A DNA stretch of 63,880 nt from Methanocellales archaeon (GTDB lineage Archaea > Halobacteriota > UBA148 > JAUWXC01), in contig JASEEY010000006.1 in the NCBI GenBank assembly GCA_030018435.1, positions 1 to 63,880 on the forward strand, in the 5' to 3' direction. Under the pieces are notes generated by a model. The model saw nothing but the letters and a program-made list of their open reading frames with translations. It was not told the origin of the DNA and did not search any database. The first letter of the stretch is position 1, and every line of letters starts with the position of its first letter. Positions 7,783 to 15,633 of the stretch are shown piece by piece. The translations under genes and the position numbers were made by a program.

Positions 7783-8000
7783 TCCTTAATTTCCTCTATG
7801 CTTGGAATTCTACCCTGGCACTTAATCTCGTTGTCTATGACGAGTGCAGGGGTCATCATGACGCCGTATTCCATCATCCTGGCAAAATCGGTGACCTTCT
7901 CCACTTCTGCGTTGACGCCGAGCTCATCCAGCGCTTTCTTCACGTTCTCTTCTACCATCTTGCACCTAGGGCATCCCGGTCCCAACACCCTTATTCTCAC
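7764..8000 (-). CDS. Small thioredoxin-like protein (redox-active disulfide protein family)
   Basis: 78 residues with the active site GPGCPRCK near the N-terminus, the cis-Pro region MMTPALVIDN and a short C-terminal helix: the minimal thioredoxin fold. Such proteins are often encoded beside DUF318/ArsP-type permeases, as here, and may reduce a thiol or arsenical substrate before export. It overlaps the ArsR gene by 19 bases and the zinc-ribbon gene by 4 bases. The function is inferred from context. Confidence 0.85.
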   Translation of the reverse strand: MRIRVLGPGCPRCKMVEENVKKALDELGVNAEVEKVTDFARMMEYGVMMTPALVIDNEIKCQGRIPSIEEIKEWIQGV

Positions 8001-8182
8001 TTTCCCACCTCCTCACAGTCAAAGCAATACACTTTTTCGCCCTTCCTATTCGTCCAAAACTCTTTTCCACATCCAGCACATTTTGCTTTGCGCAACGATG
8101 GTTTCTTCTTCGTGTACTTGGTTTGCTCCTGAATATAATGCGTACATGCACACTGCTCATCGCTCTTTCTCTCTTCCAGCAT
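7997..8182 (-). CDS. Small zinc-ribbon protein
   Basis: 61 residues. Two Cys pairs (CAGCGKEFW and YCFDCEE) make a four-cysteine zinc ribbon in the C-terminal half; a further CAC lies near the N-terminus. It sits between the permease (6 bases away) and the thioredoxin-like gene (overlap), so it belongs to the same operon. No family name is recognised. It could be a metal-binding accessory protein of the permease system. Confidence 0.65.
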   Translation of the reverse strand: MLEERKSDEQCACTHYIQEQTKYTKKKPSLRKAKCAGCGKEFWTNRKGEKVYCFDCEEVGK

Positions 8183-8188
8183 TTCACA

Positions 8189-9262
8189 TCACATTCCAAT
8201 CATATATCCAAACATCACTCCAGATATTATCGCCATTATCACCACCAACAATACGTACATAAACGTCTTCTTTGCGCCCATTGCACGCCCAATGACGATC
8301 ATGTTTGGCAGGCTCAGTGCAGGCCCTGCCAATAGCAGCGTCAACGCAGGACCGCGCCCCATGCCTGAGCGCATCAACATACCGACTATGGGCACCTCTG
8401 TTAAGGTCGCAATGTACATAAGTGCCCCTGAAACGGATGCAATGGCATTCGATGTTAGTGAGTTGCCGCCAAGATACGTTTGAATCACCCAGATTGGAAT
8501 TAGGTCTATTATGATTCCTGCGATGAACACGCCAGCCAGCAGAATGGGAACTATCATCTTGATGAGGAACCATGTTTCGTGCATCCACTCCCTTTGCTCA
8601 TCTTTTGTGAGCCATTTAGATGACAGGGCAGCGGTAAGTATGATCAGCGGCATTAGGATTGGCAACTTTGTGCCCCATGATAGTTTGGATGGTCCGATTA
8701 CCAAGATTGCAATCAGCAGCATGAAAATCGCTGGCAGTGTATAATTCGGACGCCCCCTTCTCACATCTACAGACTGAACCGGGCTTTTGGATGTATCGAT
8801 CTCATCTGATTCATCGAGCATCGTACCTCTCTCAAACACGAAGACCATTCCAAGGCCAATAATGACGGACAGCAGTATCGCCGCTAAAGCTCTTGCAACT
8901 CCAATATCATAGCCGAGCGCCTGCGCAGTGTAAACGATGGCAAGTATATTAATCGCTGGTGCCGAATATAGGAACGCCGTTGCAGGTCCTATTCCAGCCC
9001 CTCTCCTATAGATTCCAGCAAATAGCGGAAGAACGGTGCAACTGCATACTGCCAGAAGACATCCACTGGTGGCGGCAATTGCATATGATATATACCTTTT
9101 AGCTCCTTTACCCAGATATTTCAACAGCGATTCCTTGGACATCAGGGATGCGATGGCGCCTGCCAGGAAAAAGGCTGGCACTAAGCAGGTTATAACGTGA
9201 AGCGCGAGGTATTCCTTCAGTGCCTCCACTCCGACCAATATTAAATAAGTGACATCTATCAT
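8189..9262 (-). CDS. Permease of the DUF318/ArsP family
   Basis: 357 residues with about eight to ten membrane helices in two homologous halves: N-half AGAIASLMSKESLLKYLG with CSCTVLPLFAGIYRRGAG, C-half with PIVGMLMRSGMGRGPALTLLLAGPALSLPN. The Cys-x-Cys before TVLPLFAG is the conserved cysteine motif of ArsP-type organoarsenical or thiol-metal exporters. It is first in the operon with the zinc-ribbon, thioredoxin and ArsR genes. The substrate cannot be told; a thiophilic metalloid or organoarsenical is likely. Confidence 0.85.
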   Translation of the reverse strand: MIDVTYLILVGVEALKEYLALHVITCLVPAFFLAGAIASLMSKESLLKYLGKGAKRYISYAIAATSGCLLAVCSCTVLPLFAGIYRRGAGIGPATAFLYSAPAINILAIVYTAQALGYDIGVARALAAILLSVIIGLGMVFVFERGTMLDESDEIDTSKSPVQSVDVRRGRPNYTLPAIFMLLIAILVIGPSKLSWGTKLPILMPLIILTAALSSKWLTKDEQREWMHETWFLIKMIVPILLAGVFIAGIIIDLIPIWVIQTYLGGNSLTSNAIASVSGALMYIATLTEVPIVGMLMRSGMGRGPALTLLLAGPALSLPNMIVIGRAMGAKKTFMYVLLVVIMAIISGVMFGYMIGM

Positions 9263-9263
9263 A

Positions 9264-9296
9264 TTAACTATTTCAAATTAGATTGAAATAGGTTAA
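9264..9296 (-). promoter_or_regulatory. ArsR-type operator at the permease operon promoter
   Basis: Palindrome TATTTCAA-attaga-TTGAAATA (arms 9269-9276 and 9283-9290) extended by TTAAC and GGTTAA. Arms of this kind around a six-base centre are typical ArsR/SmtB operators. It begins two bases before the permease ATG and overlaps the likely transcript start, fitting repression by the operon's own ArsR protein. Confidence 0.6.
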
Positions 9297-9331
9297 CTTA
9301 AATGTTACGCCCCAATCTTGAAGCGCTTGCC

Positions 9332-9571
9332 TCAGAACACCAGCTCAACGTCCGCCCTTTCCACGCCCTCTATCTGCTCGACCCTGCTCTTAACAGCATG
9401 CACCAATTGATTCGACAGGGGACAGAATGGCGTCGTTAGCATCATCTTGATCTTTACAACGTCATCATCGATCGCGACATCTTTAATCAAGTCCATGTCC
9501 ACTAGGCTTACACCGACATGTGGGTCGATGACATCTTTCAGCGCTTCTTTAACCTCTTGTTCTGTTACCAT
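9332..9571 (-). CDS. DUF59/MIP18-family iron-sulfur assembly protein (SufT-like)
   Basis: 79 residues from the ATG at 9571 (GGAG eight bases upstream). Shows the family order: EALKDVIDPHVGVSLVDMDLI, then MMLTTPFCPLSNQLVHAV with the conserved TTPxCP cysteine, and the C-terminal IEGVERADVELVF. Family members assist Fe-S cluster assembly or transfer. It overlaps the end of ccmC, so it is made with the cytochrome c maturation proteins. Confidence 0.85.
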   Translation of the reverse strand: MVTEQEVKEALKDVIDPHVGVSLVDMDLIKDVAIDDDVVKIKMMLTTPFCPLSNQLVHAVKSRVEQIEGVERADVELVF

Positions 9572-9573
9572 TT

Positions 9574-10248
9574 TCAAGCTCCTTTTTTGAACCACTGTGC
9601 TTTTTCATTCATTCGTTCAACATCTATGCGCATCAGTAAAAGGGATGTGTACAGCAGGGTGAACGCAACCAGATTGACCAGAAGGGTAGAGATTATGAAC
9701 TCCCCTTCGATGCCACCACTCTTGAACACCTCTGGGTGAATCGTGCTCCAAAGATGTATCGATAAATAGCTGAGTGGCACGCCTACAAAGGCGACCACCC
9801 CAAATACCGACGAAAGTCTGGCCCTCCTTTCCGGCTCGTGAACGGCAGAGCGCAACATCAAATACGCGGCATATAGCAACCACAGCACCAATGACGTTGT
9901 CAGTCGCGGATCCCATATCCAGTACACACCCCATGCGGATTTTGCCCAGATCATTCCGGTTACCAAAACCAACCCGCAAAATATGACTCCGATCTCCGCT
10001 GAAGAGAGTGCAAAAATATCCCATTTTTGCCCCCCTTCTTGCAGGTATTTGATGCTCGAAATGAATACCACGAAGAATGCAAAGTAAGCAACCCATGCCA
10101 GGGGCACATGGAAATAAAATATCCTGTAGTAGTCGCCCAGCACCTCTCCACCAGGTCCGTACACAGTAGAAGCAGGATGGAATATGAGACATATCGCAAT
10201 TATCATTATGGCCAGAGTCGACCAGGGCAAAATTTTCTTGACTTCCAT
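9574..10248 (-). CDS. ccmC: CcmC, haem-handling subunit of cytochrome c maturation
   Basis: About 224 residues with six membrane helices. The diagnostic tryptophan-rich motif WGVYWIWDPRLTTSLVLW is near the middle and the flanking haem-ligand histidines are present (FYFHVPLAW and SIHLWSTIHP). CcmC loads haem onto the chaperone CcmE. The ATG at 10248 has GGAGTG before it and abuts the ccmB stop. No ccmE is found in the window. Confidence 0.92.
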   Translation of the reverse strand: MEVKKILPWSTLAIMIIAICLIFHPASTVYGPGGEVLGDYYRIFYFHVPLAWVAYFAFFVVFISSIKYLQEGGQKWDIFALSSAEIGVIFCGLVLVTGMIWAKSAWGVYWIWDPRLTTSLVLWLLYAAYLMLRSAVHEPERRARLSSVFGVVAFVGVPLSYLSIHLWSTIHPEVFKSGGIEGEFIISTLLVNLVAFTLLYTSLLLMRIDVERMNEKAQWFKKGA

Positions 10249-10249
10249 A

Positions 10250-10909
10250 TCACTCCTCGATCGTGTACTCAAATATGAGCAAAGCCACTATAAAAAAGAT
10301 GGCATCATATGTCCCTAGGATTCGCAGCTCATCCAAGATGTTCAGCACGCCGCTCAACACCTTTGTAGTGGCAGAGACAGCAGAGACTATGACTGGAACC
10401 AGAACTGGAAAGAGAATGACCGGCAGGAGTATTTCCCTCGTCCGCGTGTTTACTGTTAGCGCGGACAATAGCGTTCCAACGAATACGAATCCCGCGGTCC
10501 CGAGAAGGACTACAAAGCCAATCTCCCCTAAATTTGGGATGCTGTAATCAAAAAGCACTATGAATACAGGAATCGTGACACCCTCCATTATGAACATCAA
10601 GATTAGGTTCGAGATCGCCTTTCCTATGTAGATGGCACTCCTATCCACCGGACAGAGTTTTAATCCATCTAAACATCCTTGTTCCTTCTCACTTGCAAAG
10701 GATCGCGATAGACCGAGCATTCCCGCAAAGGTGAATGCAACCCATAATACCCCAGGCGCAAGTCTCTCGATACGCTCTGGGTATGGTCCGAATGCAAAGC
10801 CGAAGATGGCCACTATGAGGAAGGAAAATAATAGCATTGAGTTCAGCATCTGTTTCGTTCTGAATTCTGCTCTGAGATCCTTCCAGGCTATGTTCAGACA
10901 ACGCCTCAT
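10250..10909 (-). CDS. ccmB: CcmB, membrane subunit of the haem ABC transporter
   Basis: 219 residues from the ATG at 10909, which overlaps the ccmA stop (ATGA). Six membrane helices. CcmB family features: RSFASEKEQGCLDGLKLCPVDR after helix 2, and TREILLPVILFPVLVPV. CcmAB drives release of holo-CcmE in the system I maturation pathway. Order ccmA-ccmB-ccmC is as in bacteria and other archaea. Confidence 0.9.
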   Translation of the reverse strand: MRRCLNIAWKDLRAEFRTKQMLNSMLLFSFLIVAIFGFAFGPYPERIERLAPGVLWVAFTFAGMLGLSRSFASEKEQGCLDGLKLCPVDRSAIYIGKAISNLILMFIMEGVTIPVFIVLFDYSIPNLGEIGFVVLLGTAGFVFVGTLLSALTVNTRTREILLPVILFPVLVPVIVSAVSATTKVLSGVLNILDELRILGTYDAIFFIVALLIFEYTIEE

Positions 10910-11640
10910 AACTCCTCTCCTATGCAAGACTCGTAAATCGATTTGAAGTGTTTTTCATCGCGAATCTGCCCTCTTGGTACATCGTAGACGATCTCCCCAC
11001 TGCGCAATATCGCCACTCTATCGCTCATCTCGATTCCCCTACCTATCATATGGGTGGTCATAACTACCGTCTTATTTGAGATATCCGACTTCTCCAGAAT
11101 CCTGTCAAAGGTTGCAACTGCGTGCGGATCTAATCCAGTATAGGGCTCATCCAAGAGCAATATGGGCGGGTCGTGAAGTATCGCCCTTGCTATCGAGAGT
11201 CGCTGTTTCATGCCCCTAGAAAACGTCCTTACTAGGTCATCCGCCCTAGGCGATAGCCCAACCTCTGACATGACATCGGATACGCGCTCCTCTATATCAT
11301 CTACTTCATACATCCTGCCGTAAAACTGGAGATTCTCTTGCGCGGACAAATCCTCGTAGAGATACGTTTCATGCGAGATGACACCAATCCTCTTGCGTAT
11401 CTCGATGGCCTCCTCTCTTATGTCGTATCCATCTATCACGACGGCGCCCGACGTTGGAGCAATTAACGTCGACATGATTTTGATGAGCGTTGTCTTGCCG
11501 GCGCCGTTGGGACCGAAGAGCGCCATAAACTCACTTTTTTTCATTTTGAGATTAATCTCTCTTAAGGCAACGTTGTTGCCGAAGACTTTTGACAATCCGT
11601 TAATCGAAATCATCATTCCTCTTTCTGTAATCCTAATCAC
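10906..11640 (-). CDS. ccmA: CcmA, ATPase subunit of the haem ABC transporter
   Basis: 244 residues from the GTG at 11640; ATG codons at 11616 and 11613 (after AGAGGA) are alternatives and give the usual family start MMISINGLSKVFG. Walker A GPNGAGKTT, signature FSRGMKQRLS, Walker B ILLLDEP and the switch His (TTHM) are all present, so it should be an active ATPase. The upstream segment 11640-11652 reads as a leftover tatC tail (VSLLVIRIT), see the flanking repeats. Confidence 0.88.
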   Translation of the reverse strand: MIRITERGMMISINGLSKVFGNNVALREINLKMKKSEFMALFGPNGAGKTTLIKIMSTLIAPTSGAVVIDGYDIREEAIEIRKRIGVISHETYLYEDLSAQENLQFYGRMYEVDDIEERVSDVMSEVGLSPRADDLVRTFSRGMKQRLSIARAILHDPPILLLDEPYTGLDPHAVATFDRILEKSDISNKTVVMTTHMIGRGIEMSDRVAILRSGEIVYDVPRGQIRDEKHFKSIYESCIGEEL

Positions 11641-11652
11641 TAATAAACTAAC
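11585..11652. repeat. tatC/ccmA junction repeat, copy A
   Basis: This segment covers the start of ccmA and the tail of a lost tatC copy. It matches 14010-14084 in the same orientation: 23 identical bases (11585-11607 = 14010-14032) and 12 identical bases at the outer end (11641-11652 = 14073-14084), with a more diverged middle. The pair brackets the AT-rich island. Confidence 0.7.
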
Positions 11653-11779
11653 TCATGGCAGAGATGGCGATATTCAAATTTAAGGAACAACTTGATGCCC
11701 TTAGCGGCCACAACATATTTAAACATAATAAACATAATATTTCAATTGAAAAATATATAATAAAAAACGAGAAAATAGC

Positions 11780-12704
11780 ATGAACGTTAATCTGATGAAA
11801 GTCATGAAAAAGACGAAAACTAAAATCTTGGCAACGATGATGGCATCGTTAGTGTTATCCATCCTAGCGGTTCCAGCAGTCAGTGCGAGATCGATGAGCA
11901 CAGTAGAGATAATCAATGATCTGGGAGAAGTAGACATAATCGAGGGGGGGCAGCTCTCCAGATCCCACCGATTACGAAGAGATTGAAAGATTGGTCTCCG
12001 AATTGGAAGAATCGATCTCTAAATTAGAGGAATTAGGTCGTGTATCTGACGAAGCTCTTGTGGCTGAATATGTCAAGCAAGAGCTCCAACAGTTGAAATC
12101 AAATGTAGAAGGGCTTGATGCACATCCAGGGATAAAGAACAGCCTTCTTGTTAAACTAGATGCTGCCTCAAATAAGAACGATCAAGCTCTGCAGTTTCTG
12201 CTGGATGGCAAAGAGAAACAAGCCAATAATATGCTAAAAGCCACCAGCAACATTTTAGATGCATTCATAAATGAGGTGGGAGCTCTTAGCGATAAGAAAA
12301 TAGCAGAAGAGGATGCCAAAAGCTTGGTTCAGCAGGCAGAGAAGATCATAGAAAGCATTGAAGAGGGCGCTCAATGGATCATCAAAGAGAAAGTTTTAGT
12401 GGAAGTGATTTCACGGCCAGAGATCCTAGCAGAAATTGACGAGAACATAGCAGACATATATAAGATCATAGCAGAGTTGCAGGTACTAGGGGCACAGATC
12501 GAAGTGGTCGTGGTAGATCACGAGGCTAGGTTGGTTGTCAGTGCTTCACCAATAGTATGGACAGTAGTGATTGGAGTCGCAGCAAAGTCATTGCTTACAG
12601 CATACGGTACTGTAATTATCCTTGAGTATGTTTTTGGTCCGATTTGTTTCTGGCATGAGCTGGGAATCTTCACAATAGGTGTAGTAGTTAGTGCAGCTGC
12701 GTAA
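11780..12704 (+). pseudogene. Exported coiled-coil protein, reading frame broken at a G7 tract
   Basis: Two frames make one protein. Frame 1 (11780-11986) gives a signal peptide (KILATMMASLVLSILAVPAVSA) and stops after the G tract at 11944-11950. With six instead of seven G the frame continues as EGGSSPDPTDYEEIERLVSE into the second part, ending at 12704. The body is acidic, helical and coiled-coil-like (about 70-250), then a hydrophobic C-terminal segment (TVVIGVAAKSLLTAYGTVIILEYV region). No family recognised. A TATA-like run (11749-11761) lies 20-30 bases before the ATG. It could be a real frameshift, a phase-variable tract or a sequencing error. Confidence 0.6.
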
Positions 12705-12802
12705 GTCGTATTAATTAAGCTCGCTGTAGGGTTGATGACAGTAGAAAAAGTGATTACATTCATCGGATTTATGGGAATTCGCGCATTGTTTATACAATTG
12801 TT

Positions 12803-13162
12803 GTGAACTTAGCTCCCTGCAGCGATCCCGAATGTATATTTTATAAGCCCGTCGTGCCGCCAGTACCAGTCATATACGAGCAAACCATCACAGACGCTCC
12901 AGGAATGGATGAGTATAGGTGGTATAACCAAGACTTTGGCTGGACACACACATTTGATCCCACAGGAAAAGAAATAATATCAGCCAAATTGGAGATCAGA
13001 GCTTGGAATGTAGACTGGGGCGAGCCATGGTACATGGAACACGACATCATCTATAGTTCTGACTCACAGCAGAGAGCACCGCAAACGATCCAGCCCCCGC
13101 CTCAGTCTGATACTGTTAAGGGAAGCTGTTGCAAATTGGAGGTGATAGTAAATGAGATATAA
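12803..13162 (+). CDS. Possible fragment of an exported beta-sandwich protein
   Basis: 119 residues from a GTG with no clear ribosome-binding site. The middle (GWTHTFDPTGKEI, then AKLEIRAWNVD and EHDIIY) resembles a Trp/Asp-rich beta-sandwich module common in exported proteins, but the usual end of the module is missing. A signal-like peptide (MTVEKVITFIGFMG, from 12735) lies in another frame and stops at the GTG, so this may be a decayed gene. The frame overlaps the next gene by 11 bases. Confidence 0.4.
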   Translation: MNLAPCSDPECIFYKPVVPPVPVIYEQTITDAPGMDEYRWYNQDFGWTHTFDPTGKEIISAKLEIRAWNVDWGEPWYMEHDIIYSSDSQQRAPQTIQPPPQSDTVKGSCCKLEVIVNEI

Positions 13163-13760
13163 GTCGTTTGCATACATTTTTTGGGTTACTATACTTATCA
13201 TACTCATTATAGCAATTATTCTGGAGCTTTTTGATGTAGAAGTTATCGGCAAATTTGGCTTACTTTCTCTCCTCTTTTTCTTTGCAGGATTTTGCATGTG
13301 TATTTTCCCTAATTTTGTTCATAAGGTGTTTTTTAACGAAGAACTTAGCGGCAGTGAAAAACGTAAAATCTATAGGAGTGCTGGAGCGATGCTCATTTTG
13401 TCATGGACATGTTTCATAATTCTTGATCTTGAATATGATGTGCCAAGGCTTATCGTGGTGATAGCAGCTGTTCTCACGGTCTCTGCTGGAGTTCTTCTTT
13501 TGGTGGGACTTAGTAAATTTGGGGAAGAGGCGCTTAAGTGTGGTGTAAGTGTAGATGAATTGATATTTGTCAACATTATAGCGGCAGGCATATGTGCTGT
13601 TATAGTTGAGACCTTTATATCCTCCTCAATCCTTTTAACTACATACCCTATTATAATGTATCTGGTGCTTGAGATCATAGTTTTTGTGGTTTTTGCAATA
13701 AGTGTACTCGTGATAGAATACTTAAAAAGGATGAGAAAAGCCGCCGACATCGAATACTAA
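13152..13760 (+). CDS. Membrane protein of unknown function, six helices
   Basis: 202 residues with six clear hydrophobic helices and short charged loops (KVFFNEELSGSEKRKIYRS between helices 2 and 3; YLKRMRKAADIEY at the end). GGAGGTG lies six bases before the ATG. No family recognised. Part of the AT-rich island with the two neighbours and likely cotranscribed with the 68-residue protein that follows. Confidence 0.65.
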   Translation: MRYKSFAYIFWVTILIILIIAIILELFDVEVIGKFGLLSLLFFFAGFCMCIFPNFVHKVFFNEELSGSEKRKIYRSAGAMLILSWTCFIILDLEYDVPRLIVVIAAVLTVSAGVLLLVGLSKFGEEALKCGVSVDELIFVNIIAAGICAVIVETFISSSILLTTYPIIMYLVLEIIVFVVFAISVLVIEYLKRMRKAADIEY

Positions 13761-13779
13761 AGAATTAGTGGAGGACCCT

Positions 13780-13986
13780 GTGAAATTTAAGTCACTTATA
13801 GATATACTGGCTATAACACTCCTAATTTTCATCATCGCTATGGGTACGGTCATTGTTTTAGCAGGCGATTTAGTCAAATTTGACTTAGCGACTCTTCTAG
13901 TAATTTCTGCTGGAATTCTCCTTTTGATGATGGGTGAATTCGTGGTATACTACTTAATAATGAGAAAGAAAAAGCCACCAGCATGA
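13780..13986 (+). CDS. Small membrane protein, two helices
   Basis: 68 residues from the GTG at 13780, chosen because GGAGG lies five bases upstream; a GTG at 13768 is in frame but lacks a site. Two helices (about 9-28 and 35-57) and a basic tail ending MRKKKPPA. Its second helix (TLLVISAGILLLMMG) resembles helix 4 of the preceding membrane protein, so the two may interact or be related. Function unknown. Confidence 0.6.
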   Translation: MKFKSLIDILAITLLIFIIAMGTVIVLAGDLVKFDLATLLVISAGILLLMMGEFVVYYLIMRKKKPPA

Positions 13987-14009
13987 GAGAGCTGCCAAAC
14001 GTTTGGAAA

Positions 14010-14084
14010 AACTTTTGACAATCCGTTAATCGATATTATATCGGCCACATCTCTTTATAGAAATCGCGCTATTAATAAACTAAC
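14010..14084. repeat. tatC/ccmA junction repeat, copy B
   Basis: Read on the minus strand, this holds the true end of tatC followed by a remnant of the ccmA start (ISINGLSKVF then a diverged PN). It matches 11585-11652 in direct orientation. With copy A it brackets the island 11653-14009, implying that tatC once ran straight into ccmA. Confidence 0.7.
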
Positions 14085-14786
14085 CTCGAATAGCGCTACT
14101 AACACGATCGCTACCACCAATTGCGAGATCGCCGTAGGATCAGGTGATATGAACACCGCAAACGCTAACAGGGCGGCATAGACCCACCATCGCTTCCCCT
14201 TTAGCGTCTCATATTTTACCGCCCCCATCTTCACTGCAAGCACCACCAGTAGCGGAAATTGAAATACGATGCCCAAGCCAGCGAGCATCATCGTAACCAT
14301 CGAGAACGTTTTTCCTACCGAGAGTTGTGCTATAGCAACACTACCGGAGTGAAATATCAAGAGCTTGAGTAAGAGCGGAAGCAGTACAAAATAGCCAAGA
14401 AAGGCGCCTGCAACAAATAAGATTAGCGAAAAAGGTATGACGATTAAAAGAAATCGCCTCTCACTTGGATACAATCCAGGATTCATGAACGCTACCATCT
14501 CATACATGAGCAGTGGTATGCCGACGATCAAGGCGCATATGAGCGAGAGAGTAATTCTCACCTTGATGATCTCCCAAGGTCCATAGAACACCATGTCCAC
14601 ATTTGGTGGGATCAGGTCATTCCATATTATGCGAAGTAACCCATCTGAAAAAGGAATTACAACCACGGTTATAACCGCCACCACGCCCATGATGATGAGC
14701 AGCCTGTGTCGCAGCTCCCCTACATGCTCCACTAATGGTAGCTCCTTATCGCCAGGCGGGGCATCATATCGTTTGGCGGCGCTCAT
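14055..14786 (-). CDS. tatC: TatC, twin-arginine translocase subunit
   Basis: 243 residues from the ATG at 14786, which gives the usual family start (LPLVEHVGELRHRLL). Six helices; conserved FMNPGLYPSERR between helices 2 and 3, and the helix 5-6 region VFISPDPTAISQL. TatC binds the twin-Arg signal of folded, cofactor-bearing proteins. A divergent second tatC starts 97 bases away. Longer starts (14813, 14942) would run into the other gene's control region. Confidence 0.9.
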   Translation of the reverse strand: MSAAKRYDAPPGDKELPLVEHVGELRHRLLIIMGVVAVITVVVIPFSDGLLRIIWNDLIPPNVDMVFYGPWEIIKVRITLSLICALIVGIPLLMYEMVAFMNPGLYPSERRFLLIVIPFSLILFVAGAFLGYFVLLPLLLKLLIFHSGSVAIAQLSVGKTFSMVTMMLAGLGIVFQFPLLVVLAVKMGAVKYETLKGKRWWVYAALLAFAVFISPDPTAISQLVVAIVLVALFEVSLLIARFL

Positions 14787-14883
14787 TTTACCAGCGAAAT
14801 AGGATGTTATCATCCCCAAACTTAATACTATGGATAGGGCTAATAATGTTGAAGCACCACATACAGGGTGCGGAGGATGAAAG

Positions 14884-15633
14884 TTGGCACTTAATGACTT
14901 CAACTTCGTTTTGGTAAGGTTGCGAAGAAAGTTGATGTACATAGCGATGGTGATAGGAATAGGAACGTTAGCATCCTTCCCTTTTATGGGTCATGTGTTA
15001 AACCGGATCAAGGCGGACATAACGCCACCCGATGTGCAAGTCATCGTTCTCACGCCTGTCGAGGCAATATTACTAGAGTTGAAAATGGCCTTGGCCGTTG
15101 GCATTCTTCTCGCATTACCATTCATGGCATACTACGCGCACGGAGCGTTAAAAGAGAGAGGAGTAGTACGTGGGATAAGAAAATCGTTCACACTTCTCAT
15201 CGGCATCTTGGCTGTGGTCATGTTTTTGCTCGGCATCTCTTACTCGTACCTCATCATGCTGCCAATTGTACTTAGCTTTCTGAATATGCTTGCAGCTGGC
15301 ACAGGAGCGATGAGCAATTGGTCGTTGGAGTCTTACATCTATTTCGTGGTTATGATGTCTTTAGCATTTGGACTGGTTTTTGAAATGCCGATAGTGCTAC
15401 CTCTGTTAGTGCGGTCTGGAGTGGTGGAATATAAGACGCTGGCAGGGCACAGGAAACATGCCATCGTTCTCATATTCCTCACGGCGGCAATTATCACGCC
15501 TCCAGATGTGGTGTCTCAGTTGATGATAGGGCTTCCGATGGTTTTGTTCTATGAACTCAGTTTGCTGATAATCAGACTCACCACCAAGACATCACGTCAT
15601 CCGATAACTGCCGATGATGGTGGAAGACAATGA
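14884..15633 (+). CDS. tatC: TatC, second twin-arginine translocase subunit
   Basis: 249 residues from a TTG at 14884, supported by GGAGG seven bases upstream. It is shorter and more diverged than its neighbour: the N-terminal HL-x-E-L-x-R motif is replaced by DFNFVLVRLRRKL, and the loop after helix 2 lacks the NPGL motif. The C-terminal TPPDVVSQLMIGLPM matches TatC. It overlaps the cytochrome gene by ATGA, so it is made together with the haem proteins. A specialised partner of the first TatC is likely. Confidence 0.85.
   Translation: MALNDFNFVLVRLRRKLMYIAMVIGIGTLASFPFMGHVLNRIKADITPPDVQVIVLTPVEAILLELKMALAVGILLALPFMAYYAHGALKERGVVRGIRKSFTLLIGILAVVMFLLGISYSYLIMLPIVLSFLNMLAAGTGAMSNWSLESYIYFVVMMSLAFGLVFEMPIVLPLLVRSGVVEYKTLAGHRKHAIVLIFLTAAIITPPDVVSQLMIGLPMVLFYELSLLIIRLTTKTSRHPITADDGGRQ

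Noticed and set aside
12719-12802. In-frame upstream extension of the 119-residue island protein
   Set aside because: The frame is open back to 12719 but has no ATG, GTG or TTG with a ribosome-binding site; the signal-like peptide is in another frame.
11653-14009. Insertion sequence or integrative element
   Set aside because: No transposase, integrase or terminal inverted repeats are visible; only the degenerate junction repeats support insertion, so I call it an island.
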